A stretch of DNA of 64,000 nt, taken from Flectonema sp. DT1601. Taxonomy: Eukaryota; Euglenozoa; Diplonemea; Diplonemida; Diplonemidae. Position 1 is the stretch's first letter, and every line of letters begins with the position of its first letter. The DNA lies in NCBI GenBank assembly GCA_964019425.1, contig OZ025810.1, positions 372,001 to 436,000 on the forward strand, given 5' to 3'. Positions 12,201 through 21,867 of this stretch are shown one piece after another. The translations under genes and the position numbers were made by a program. The notes under the pieces are model-generated. The model worked only from the letters and a program-made list of their open reading frames with translations. It was not told the DNA's origin and made no database searches.

Positions 12201-15200
12201 TTACACTCTGATGTACGTTAGTAATAGTCCTGTACAGAGTTCGCTCCCTCGTATCAAGTGACGTTAAGGCTGCAGCGAGAATAGCGTACAAGTGACAAAA
12301 TTGCGACGCTCGTTTACTCGTATCATTCAGTTCGTGGATATTTAGAACTTCTCTCGAGTGGTAGAGCAGCCCCGCTGACTGTAGCATAGTCCGTTCTACT
12401 GCAGCAGAATATGATATCTGTTTTTGGATTTAAGTTACATGTGAAACAGTAAAAAGAAAATATAAATTACAAAGTACTAATACAATACAATTATCAAGTT
12501 AATTTCATTAGAATGTAAGTTGTATACCTGTGCTGTGTTCTTGTCATCCCACTTGCCGTCTTCTTCTTCGTTCCACTCGTCAGAGAAGAGGAGGTTCTCG
12601 TATTTGTCAGTGCGCTGCGCTCCCCGCGGTTCTTCGCTCTCCAAGGATTGCCAAGTTTCTTTTGCAAAAATAAATTTTGTTATTATTCGAAGTTCTTCTC
12701 CCTTAGTAATAATTCGGGCTTCATAATTGCCGCACCGCAGCTGCTTGCTTTCCATATCTATGTCGTAACAACCAGAGTCTTGTTTTTCAGTCCCTGAGAC
12801 TACTTCGAATGCTTTATGCGACCAGAATTTTTTCATGCAACCCACTTTTGGCAACCACTTCCACAACACTTCATTGCAGAGGTAATTGCACTCCTCCTCG
12901 ATCAGTGGCACCTGCCCTTCGACTTGGATCCCTGCCTCTTCCATAATTTTACGAAGGGCTCTTTTGCCTTTTATATGTTCGATTTCATCCTCCTTACATC
13001 TCAATTTTGTATCTTCATGCGTCGGCAGGAGATCATACACAAAATTGACAATATCTTTGAAAAACCTTCTGCCTGTAAAACGGGATTCTGCAGCAAGTCC
13101 CTTCCTATTTCTCGCAATATTCTTTGACAAATGCGGCAAAATGTTGTTCTCCTCACAGTCTTTATCAGTCTCACTTTTCTTGTCTTCTTCTACTTTCCCC
13201 TCATTTTCATCCTCATTTTTACTAACACAATCCTCCTTGTCATTAATATTTTCATCCTCATTTTTACTAACACTATCTTCCTTGTCATTAATATTTTCAT
13301 CAATCTCGGAAACACTTCGAATCCATGAATCGAGTTCCAATGGGGTGCTGACAAACAATTTGTAAGCTAATAGAGTTGTACGTATTCTCCACACGGGAGT
13401 AGTTCTCAACTCCGTGTTGCCTTCAGTCACACAGGTGACGAGTTGAGTAGCTAAATCACAGAGGACCTTATCTGTTACACACGTAATAGTATCTTTACGT
13501 CTCATTGCGGCAGAACTGATTACTTCGTCAATGAAGCTTCCGGGCTTGAATTCCGTAAGACGGACCATTTCAAGCCCGAAGTTCTTGAGTTTCCAATAAA
13601 CATCTGAGCGGGGTTTGGGTGACCACCAGCTGACATTATCAGTCAATGTAGCACTTCGGAGCCACCATGATCGGGGATTTAATCTTGCATTTTCTACAGC
13701 TTGTCGAAGCGTTCTGTCGTCGCTGGGATTGGCTATCATGTTATTATTCGTTACCCAAACATAGAATGGCTTATCAAGGCCATCTTCAGAAGCCCTTCGT
13801 AAAAACTTCAATGCTGGGAGTTCCCCGAACTCATCTGGTTCCTGTTCACAACCTAAATGATTAATCAAACACGCTGTAAGTACTCCTTTTCCGTGGCGTG
13901 CAGCAGCGATCAGTGCCCCAGGCAATTTTGGCTTCTTTGGATGAGTATTCTTATTAATACCAATCATAATAGTCATTAAGTAGTTGATGAACTTAGTAGC
14001 ATTTTCAATTTGCTCGTCGAATATGGTCGCGAACGGGATATTAATTTCATCTTTATCCCAGAGCGCAATAGCAGCGTAATACGGCCAATTCCTTATTGGT
14101 GGGATCGCCTTAACAGCCCCGGAGCGGTTGAACAGGCAGCGAATATTTATAACCTGTATTACATCTAACAAGGCCCGCCTATCTATTAAGGCCTGCTTTT
14201 CTAATAAGGCCTTCGCATTACCTGGCTCGGGCGAAGTTATGTATTCTTGTCCATTGATCATTACACATGCGGCTAAGCAAGTGATTACCGTACAAAACGT
14301 TACCCCAGGCTTTCTCTTGAGAGTGGAGTATAATATCGAACCGTCTTGGCCAACTTCGAAGTGTTGTATATCTTTCTCATGTCTACGAGCTTCCTTTATG
14401 AAATCATCGGTTTCGTCTTCATCTTGTATCGAAAGCTGTAGGATATTACTGTTAAGACGAAGTCCTTCCAATAGCAAAGCTGCCCCAGCATGTGTTATGC
14501 CGTTTCCTCTTAGATCTATTTTTCGTAATGTGGAAGTCCGGAGTAAGATCTCATGAAGAACTGGAACACCGATATCTCTAATGTCGTCGCTTTCTCTGTG
14601 TAAATCCCGTGTCAGTTCGATCAAAATTTCCCACTTCGACGCTGGATTCTTGCACGTCAATGCCAGTGATGTTCGCTGTGCCGACCCAGCAGGAAATCCC
14701 TCCACATTTATGAACTTAGCACCCTCGGTGGAAGATACCTTCATTAAGCCGTTAACCTCTTGGAATAGCTTGCCCTCCCCTGAAGACGCGTAGGTACCTG
14801 TTTTCTTTGATTGTGATTTCCATTACCTAAAGAGGCTTAAGATTGTAAAAACGACATACGTGAAGCCAACCCGGTACACGCTTTTGCAAAATCTATGTCA
14901 CATTTCATCATGGAGTTGTTTGTTCTAAGTGGCGCTAGACCTTCAGCGTTGAACAATACAGTTACAGTGCTGGACCACCCAGCTTCCTCCTCAACAGGTG
15001 GCGCGGGTGGTGCACCAGCTCTCGATAAGTCCAACACTCCATGTCCGCTCTTGATAGCGCTACAGGCTGAGAATATTATTCTTGCAGTCTGCCTGTCTGC
15101 ATTCATTAAGGACTTCTTTACCTGAATGATCTCAGCTTGGACGAGATTTACCTCCGAAAGCTGAAATAACTGGAAACCTGTCGATTTGTGTTTGTGTTTG

Positions 15201-18200
15201 CTAATACAAAAATAAGTTTTATATACTATTATAAGTGTCAAAGTGTGCATACCTTCCTTTCCGAGAATGTGTTGCGATTCCTCAGACAAGACATCGAGTA
15301 CCTCGAACATAGAGTTCAGAGGATATGTCCATTCTTCCTCTCTGGCAAAACGAGACCAAGGAGAAATCTTACGACAAGAGAAGCCCTGAACGATGAAAAC
15401 GGACGCGCTCGAAGAACTCTTCGCATAAGCTTGAGAGATACCTTGATCTAATGACGTTGAAGAGAACTGAGACCACAGGACAACGTTCCCTCGACTGTAC
15501 AGCTTTTGGTCCATTTGAGCTCCCACTCCACGATAGCACTTCTGGTAGCCCTTGTTTTTTAAGGGAGAAATAACACAAGGGGGCCGACATTTAATACCCA
15601 GTTCGCTCACACGGGCTGGAACGTTTCTTAATGCGTTGTCAATATAGAAGAGTAAGTCCTTTGCTTGATGTAAAATATAAGTACCTAATTGAAAGTGATG
15701 ATCAACGCTAGGAAGTAGAGTTGTTCTATTAGCTTTTGTTGCATACCATCCGACTTCTTTATGTGTATACGGATCTAAGTAATCCCTATCCATTGAGCTA
15801 GCCGGGTGAGCCTTCTTAAAATGATCTTCGTTTGAGCAGAAACAGTCGCTTGCGCAATCCCAACGAATACACTGATACACAGATTCTTTTTCGGGAAAAA
15901 GCGCTGTGATCCAAGATTTCTCACACATCGATCTTATTTCTTTCATTTTTCTTTTTTCAAAACCAGTATTGCACTCATACAACATTTTTAATCCTCGACC
16001 TGGATTCTTCCTAGCAACGTATTTAATTTTCTCTCCCTTCTCTCTTAAATGCAGATATGAATCTTGCTCACCGCTCTGAAATTTTCGAACCCCGTTATTA
16101 AGATGCCAGTAAGGCTGGTCTGGGTATAGATGAGTGGTTCGCTGCATGACAAGAGTCTTTAAGGAACTACCATTGTTGAAAGCCAATAGAAAATGATCCC
16201 CTGACAAGCAAGCATACAGACTCTCTTGTCTCCAGGTTATGGTCTGAATTTGCAGTGAGTGTGCTATGGTTAACGGGATCGGTTTTTTGGAATCCACGCC
16301 CGATTCCGCACGTATCTTCTCATTGATTAACTCCTTGATAAAATTATCCTTCATGGCATCCGATGCTAGAAACTTCTGCAGCTCATTAAACAGAAAAGGA
16401 TTAAATACCTGTAGTGTGTTATTTTTGCTTTATTTTTCTCTCTCAAAGGAAATTTGATTTTGCATATGATGAAAATTCCGTGTCGTTCTTCTTTTTTTTT
16501 CTTTTAACCCCCACACCACTTTTGTATAATATTAGTGTTTGCGTAGGTCCGGTACGGTAAGATAAAAAAACAAAAGAAAGAAAAAAAAAAAACAACAAAC
16601 TTTTTGGTTTTTAATTCCTATGCACTGTTTGATGAGTTTAGTGACATCTGATTTAACAGATGTTGGCCAACTAAAAGGTTCAGATTTCATGTAAAAATCT
16701 TTTTCTTTCTCAAAAGAATTAAGAGTGAGCTTTTCACTGTAGCTACGACAACTCGCATATTCTATAATCCCCGGTGGAGGAATCTTCCTAAGAAGAGCAT
16801 CATTCTTTCGGTTAAAGAGACCATACTTGGGAAGCCACAATATCGCATCTAGAATTGGGAAGTACTCTCTGTTATTTTGAAGCACGTCATTAGAGATATC
16901 ATAGCGAGCAAGTTTGATCTTCAGATTGTCTGCGGCAAACAGTGTGAGACCTTCCCACCCTTTGAGATACTCAGAATCTCTTCCCTCACTCTCAAGAAAT
17001 CGGCCGTTAACAAATACCGATACGAGATGCTCAGACGTCCACTGAACTGTGAGGGTCTCTGAATCGTCAGATCTGCCACTTCTAAGCCCCATGTTGTTGA
17101 CTTCCTTTATTATGGTGTGTCTTGTTTTCTGATCAACTTGTAGTTCGTTCCCCTCGCTCTCGCTTCTTTTGTCGTTCTCACGCTTAATGTTCTCGATGCC
17201 TTCTATCCCACCGATTCGTACCCATTCGCCTGCGTCGTCCTCTTCTTCATCATCTGCTTCTTCGTTGCGTTTCGTCTCTTTTGGGTAGGGAACCCAGACG
17301 GCCCAGGTAATTTTACGAAATATTGTAACACTATAAATATAAAGGGGAACCACAATTTCCCACGCCTCTCCGTAGTTGTGCTTCTCCGTCATCATCCGAC
17401 AATTGGCCGATAAATCGTCAATTATGTAGCTCGGCCATAACTTCTTCCCTACAGTATGCCACGTTGATAGGTTACGGCTTACTTCAAAAACGTCCCTGCG
17501 GGGTTTGTAATCTGAACTCCATAATTCCGTTGTAGTTATTCGCTCACCGCGGGATGCCCCGCCACTACCATCGAACTTCGATGGAGCGGTTTCAGTAGCA
17601 GAACTGGACTGGTATTCCTTCCTGGCTTCCGTCTCATCGACCACGCTGACGGCTGTGCTAAGTCTTCTGCCCTGCATTGTATCTTGCGAGTTGTTTCGTG
17701 ATAGTGGTGGCTCATCAACGCCGGCGGTTCCTTCCTCTTTCGTAGCTTCTGAGTCCTTTGGCTTTTTGGCTTCTTGCTGCGACTCCGAAGTGTTCTTGGC
17801 CTTTTCCTCTGCCCCAGCATCTTTTGCCTCCTCCTCCGAGGCTTTCTCGTCAGAAGCGGCATTTTTTTCTTCCTCCGAGGCTTTCTCGTCAGTAGTATTT
17901 TCGGTAACTACTTCCTTATCATCTTCGATGTTCGGCCTTTCTGCTCCTTGTTTTGATTCAGAAGTATTTGCGTTTTTCTCATCGGTTTTGGAGTCGGCCT
18001 CCGACTCCCGAGGCACTTCTGAGTTCTTCTCCGTAGATTCTTTGCCAACGTCTTCCGATTCATGATCCCGTTGCTCAGGTTGAGATGTTTTTTCCCCATT
18101 CGCAGAAGAAGTGCCATTTTCCGCCGCGGCTCTTTCATCATCACTCCATACCCTTGGAGGTTTTACTTCCGGTACTTTTTCAGAAACCGAAGAACCATTT

Positions 18201-18856
18201 TGGGCACTCTGTGGCCTTTCAGTATCCCGTGAAGCTTCTGATGTTTTTTGAGGAGAAGGTGTTGATGACTCTCTAGTTTGTTTGGGTTTGCTGTGTGAAG
18301 GCGGACAAGGGACAGGTTTGGAAGAATCCGGAGAATCTGTTTGGGGAAGAAGTGGCTGCGAAATTTGGGTTACTTTGTTTTGGAGGATAGTGAGCTTGGC
18401 CTGAGGCGCGTTGGAGCTGCTGAGGTGATCCCAAAACCTTTTTATGGCCGTTTCCAATCCTTTTTCAGGATCTGGAGGCTGGTATGCGTTGCTATTCGCA
18501 CCGTTAGTGTTTGCTCCTGTGGTGCTGGCCCCTGCCGGGGTTGACTCCTTGCTCCTTCCCGACAAAAACTGCGCTAAGTGCTCTTCTGGAAGGTTAGGTC
18601 TTGACTTCAACAACTCATCAACGAGATCATCAATAAGTTTTAATATTGCCTTGTCTTGGGCATACGCTCGAACTTCATCCTTCGGCCCGTAATTCCCCTG
18701 GCCAACATTGATATTCATTTCAACATGCTGAAGAAGATAACAAATCATAAGATGATATCATAAATTAATTATCTCATTTTAAGGAAACTCGCAAGACACT
18801 ATAGTGAGAATAGAAGAAAAAATCCCAAGAAAACATACAAAGTAGCCTGTAATCAT
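9261..18856 (-). CDS. Giant multidomain ADP-ribosyltransferase-like protein
   Basis: Nine exons are joined by frame continuity: 18856-18839 (least sure), 18727-16601, 16408-15253, 15177-14860, 14797-12528, 12417-11343, 11227-10212, 10085-9942 and 9857-9261, giving about 2,900 residues. Near the N-terminus is a helical RIIa/DPY-30-like docking motif (DLVDELLKSRPNLPEEHLAQFL). It is followed by about 300 residues of Ser/Glu-rich low complexity. Exons 3-4 carry an R-S-ExE class mono-ADP-ribosyltransferase core: Arg in KCYRGVG, Ser in FSSTSLD, and REEEW as the ExE loop, followed by EVLDVL. A Cys/His-rich patch lies before it. Exon 5 starts with a leucine-rich-repeat-like unit (LRKIDLRGNGITHAGA). 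Exon 6 holds a second, degenerate ART-like module. The last exon ends with a motif like the tails of VWA5/PARP4 vault-type proteins (FSLQNSEGFW, then a KA-containing helix). There is no signal peptide, so it is probably cytosolic. The substrate is unknown. Confidence 0.75.
13206..13295 (-). repeat. Two tandem 45-bp coding repeats
   Basis: Two nearly identical 45-bp units encode the acidic motif ENINDKED-x-VSKNED twice, in the low-complexity linker of the ADP-ribosyltransferase gene. The unit keeps the frame, so it is probably a slippage or unequal-crossover product tolerated in a disordered linker. Confidence 0.85.
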
Positions 18857-20133
18857 CTAATGGAATCAGATTGCTTGAAGATAATGATGCCGACGCTCTT
18901 CCTCTTTCTTTCAATGGCCACATCTTTCAGTATTGTCTCACCTGCGCTGCGGATGCGAGTCTTCTTCGGCCTGCCAACGCCCTTCTTCACTTCCTGTTCC
19001 ATCAGACGTAGTGTCATGCTCGGGTTCAGACTTCAGTATGAGTTGATAGAGGCTTTCATAGGCCGCTGGTATATGGGTACACACGGCTGTGTTTATTTCC
19101 AGGTGCGCAGGTTCCGCATTTCTTTGCGACTGGAAGTGCGACTGGGACTTAAAACAACAGTCCCAGTCGTTTGATTTTGAGACGGCAGCCCAGTCGCCCT
19201 TCGTTCGCGTTTGCTTCAGTGCTTCGAAATCAGCCTTCTGGGGACTCTGAATGCCATCGAGGTGTGGGACTCGTTCTTTCTGTAGCTAAAGGGTCCGCCT
19301 TTATCTTCAATTTCTTTAGAATATCGGTCGTTTTGACGGTCAATTCTTTCTCAGCTGATTTTCCCCAGTCTTGGATGAATAGAACTGGGTCGGGAGTTGG
19401 AATCTGGTGGCTAGTTGCTGCTTTACAAAAGTCGTCACCAAATACGTGCGTGTAAAATACGCGCCTGATCTCGCAGACGCCACCCTTTTTTATCACCAGT
19501 ATTGCTACTGGAACGGTGCTCTTTGTGAGCGGGATTTTGCTGATAGCAGCCCAACGGCCGCTCTTCTTTGTTTGGCGGAGTGCTTCTAAGTCTAGCTTCG
19601 AACGAACTAAAACAAGACCAGAGGTAAGGTTGTTTGTAGCATTAGCTGCTACGTCGTAACTGATGGTGGCCACAGTGCCTGCCCATGCACCGTGAATGTG
19701 CCACCCCGGGTAGCTTGCTTTTGCTTTTCCCTGCGTGGTTTGATTGTCCTTCATTGCTGTCGGTATTGGCAATGAGAACGGCTTCGTACTCGTTTGTTGA
19801 TTAGAAGCTGTAGATGCTCCTGTAGTTGGTTGGTTGACACCTGTGGTTGAGGGTGTCGTCGCTTCTGCCGCCGTCGTCGCGGTCGCTTCCGTCCCACCAC
19901 TCCCATCGAGTGTGCCCGGTCTCCTCCTCTTCATCTCCGGGTTCCCACCTTCTGACCCAGCCACAAATTGAACGATCTCCATTAGGAGATTTGCCACCCT
20001 TCTTTCCTTCTCTTGCTCCGGGATCCCGTCTTCCCACCATCTTCAGGAGGTTTATAGCCTCCGACACCAACCTCTTCAGGTTGTCTCTCATAATTGCTTT
20101 TTCCTGTGAAACGTACCCACTGATTCTTACCAA
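18857..20133 (-). CDS. Coding-like stretch with a repeated motif; exon structure unresolved or decayed
   Basis: The minus strand has a 255-residue frame (19997-19230) with an N-terminal Thr/Ser/Ala-rich segment and then a folded-looking part. That part contains DLEALRQTKKSGRWAAISK followed by VAILVIKKGG. Downstream, in another frame near 19215-19150, a second copy reads DFEALKQTRTKGDWAAVSK. In a third frame near 18960-18860 a piece like the second half appears (RKRKSVGIIIFKQSDSIR, with AT-hook-like GRPKK just before). The frames do not join by any convincing GT-AG intron, except a good donor CAG|GTGAGA near 18950. This may be the upstream part of the ADP-ribosyltransferase gene with missed introns, a separate gene, or a decaying duplicate. 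No family is recognised. Confidence 0.4.
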
Positions 20134-20207
20134 TATTTGGTTGCGAAATCAATAAAGTACAGAAGATGTTGGAGTAGCTGCTGTTTATCTTTCAGGTTAG
20201 CCTGCTG

Positions 20208-20289
20208 AATGCTTAAATGCTAAAGAAGACTGTCGTCCCCAGCTCGCGGGTTTTCCCTGTCGCTGTATGTCGAGACAACGATCAGAGTC
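20208..20289 (+). repeat. Dispersed short element, copy A
   Basis: About 82 bp related to the sequence at 38278-38188 on the other strand. The last 28 bases (20262-20289) are identical between the copies, and the upstream part is similar with small indels. It starts with AATGCTTAAAT and contains the palindromic TGTCGAGACA. It sits about 95 bp upstream of the first LINE copy. No known RNA family is recognised. Confidence 0.75.
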
Positions 20290-20393
20290 AGTAGAAAGAT
20301 TGTACTAATTTACTGTATAATGAAAAAGGACAAAGAAAGTAGTTTCCATTTTATCTTCCCGGGAAAGAAAATAAAAAAAGAAAAGAAAAATTC

Positions 20394-21317
20394 ATGTCGT
20401 ACATTGGAACGTTGCCTCCTGTCGACATGGTAATCAACTGCGATGGTTCTTACTCTGCTTCCGGCGCGGCCGGTGCGGCTCATATTGCCAAGTCACGTAG
20501 CGGCCTTCGATCTGCATACGCGTCTAGGCTTTATCAAGCTGACTGCAGCTACAGGACTGAACAACATGCTCTGAAGAACGCGGCTAGACATCTGAAAACA
20601 GTGTTTAGCAAAGATCCTTCAATGAGATCTGTGAGGATATTCACGGACTCAAAATCCCTTCTGGATGAACTGCTGGGTGGAAGGTGCAGACAGAGAAATA
20701 CCGAGTCCCTCAAGATACTGGAATACCTGCGCATGTGTGAAATGAAAGTGCATTTGCAATTCATCCCCTCGCACATTGGAATCGAGTTTCACGATGAAGT
20801 TGACGCGCTTGCAAAGGAAGCAGCGCACAACAAGAACATCCGACCTGTGCTAGTCAAAGGCACTTACTTCTCGCGATCATCACATGTTAAGCGCTGCATC
20901 AAGAAGGATCTGCTTAACGTGAGTGGTTACACCTGCTACAAACACCTCATCAGAGGCCGTTCCGTTAAATACCCTCCTGGGATGGAAAGAGCCGACGAGA
21001 TACGGATAGCGAACTTCCGGACAGGATGTCACCCGCTAATTCAGAACTGGCGCAAGACGATCGACTGCCCATTTTGTGGCGAACCGTCCTCACAGGTTCA
21101 CCTGCTGCAGGGATGTCAATCTCCCAAACTCGACTCGGCCAGGTTCAAAATCCTGGGCTTCTCAACACTGACCGGCAAGTGGGATCGCGATCGAGAACTT
21201 ATTATTGCCAACGAAATTCCTAACCTTGAAGCTCTCTTTACTTTGGCGTGGCTTCCATCACTCGCGTTGATCATAAGGTGGATGGAACAAACATCTAACC
21301 TTAGACTTTGGAAGTAA
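20394..21317 (+). CDS. LINE copy 1 RNase H fragment ORF
   Basis: An uninterrupted 307-codon frame opening at an internal Met that corresponds to residue position about 802 of the copy 2 ORF. RNase H acidic residues are in place: D in INCDGSYS, E in YRTEQHALKNA, D in FTDSKSLLDEL and D in HDEVDALAKEA. A CPFCGEPSSQVHLLQGC zinc-knuckle-like motif follows. The fragment lacks reverse transcriptase, so it cannot retrotranspose by itself. Whether it is expressed is unknown. Confidence 0.85.
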   Translation: MSYIGTLPPVDMVINCDGSYSASGAAGAAHIAKSRSGLRSAYASRLYQADCSYRTEQHALKNAARHLKTVFSKDPSMRSVRIFTDSKSLLDELLGGRCRQRNTESLKILEYLRMCEMKVHLQFIPSHIGIEFHDEVDALAKEAAHNKNIRPVLVKGTYFSRSSHVKRCIKKDLLNVSGYTCYKHLIRGRSVKYPPGMERADEIRIANFRTGCHPLIQNWRKTIDCPFCGEPSSQVHLLQGCQSPKLDSARFKILGFSTLTGKWDRDRELIIANEIPNLEALFTLAWLPSLALIIRWMEQTSNLRLWK

Positions 21318-21501
21318 AGTAGGTGACATGTAGTCGCCAATATCAATTTGTTATTATTTTAGTATTTTCATCATTATCAATCATCTCCTGGTTGGGTAAC
21401 TGCACATCACCTTCGGTGTTGTCGCAGTGTCTCATCCAACACTCCTGTCTCCTTCTTCTCCTATTCTCCTTATAAATTTCTCTTGAGGGCGGGCTGTTCA
21501 A

Positions 21502-21516
21502 GTGGTCTTTGACCAC
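21502..21516 (+). promoter_or_regulatory. 3' UTR hairpin of LINE copy 1
   Basis: A perfect 6-bp stem with a TTT loop (GTGGTC-TTT-GACCAC). The same hairpin recurs in copies 2 and 3, and in copy 3 the stem sequence differs but still pairs. It may be recognised by the element's reverse transcriptase; this is inferred. Confidence 0.6.
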
Positions 21517-21781
21517 CGCTCTAGTTATATGCTCGATTCTTTGTTTTTCCTCGATGGTAGGAATGGTAACCGAATTAGCTTCATGTGTCCAATTTCAAGG
21601 ACGCGTGACCATTTATTTTTTCCGTTGCCGCTCTTCTTACGTCCTCAGGCGGAGCCTACCTATGTTTTCCCGTGTTTTCCAATTTGTCAGACTTAAACCA
21701 AAAGAAAGTATAAAAGAAAGACAAAACATAGAAGTGAAAAGAACAAAAACAAAGAGTCTGGAAGCACAGACGAGTGTAACC

Positions 21782-21867
21782 AAAAAAAATCCGCCACGAA
21801 CAAGAAAAAGTGGCGGATTTAATAAATAAACAAAGTGGCGAAAAAAGAAAAATAAATAAAGTGGCGG
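21782..21867 (+). repeat. Junction between LINE copies 1 and 2 with reiterated GTGGCG footprints
   Basis: After the A tail of copy 1 comes TCCGCCAC (21790-21797). Then GTGGCGGATTT (21810-21820), GTGGCG (21835-21840) and GTGGCGG (21861-21867) follow, each separated by A-rich stretches and spaced 25-26 bp. GTGGCGGATTT also lies at the 3' end of copy 3, just before the tRNA gene. AATCCGCCAC and GTGGCGGATT form a perfect 10-bp inverted repeat. This looks like repeated insertion into one target sequence. Confidence 0.75.

Larger units (their letters stand above)
20384..21789 (+). mobile_element. LINE copy 1, strongly 5'-truncated (RNase H end and 3' UTR only)
   Basis: A non-LTR retrotransposon fragment of the same family as copy 2. 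Homology with copy 2 begins at about 20384-20392, so the endonuclease and reverse transcriptase are missing. It keeps the RNase H domain, the C-terminal zinc-knuckle-like region, the 3' UTR and a short A tail at 21782-21789. The RNase H part differs from copy 2 at roughly twenty of 924 positions, so it is a recent relative. Truncation at the 5' end is the usual result of incomplete target-primed reverse transcription. No target-site duplication is visible at its 5' end. Confidence 0.9.

Noticed and set aside
13128-13365. Plus-strand frames rich in Ser/Phe/Ile opposite the ADP-ribosyltransferase gene
   Set aside because: Antisense of an acidic low-complexity linker; no coding features.
20300-20393. 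Target-site duplication at the 5' end of LINE copy 1
   Set aside because: No GTGGCGG or other repeat of the 3' flank was found there, only A/G-rich sequence.
21810-21860. Start of the copy 2 ORF at a GTG in the junction
   Set aside because: The open frame simply runs through the A-rich junction; element homology starts at about 21861 and the first ATG is at 21893.
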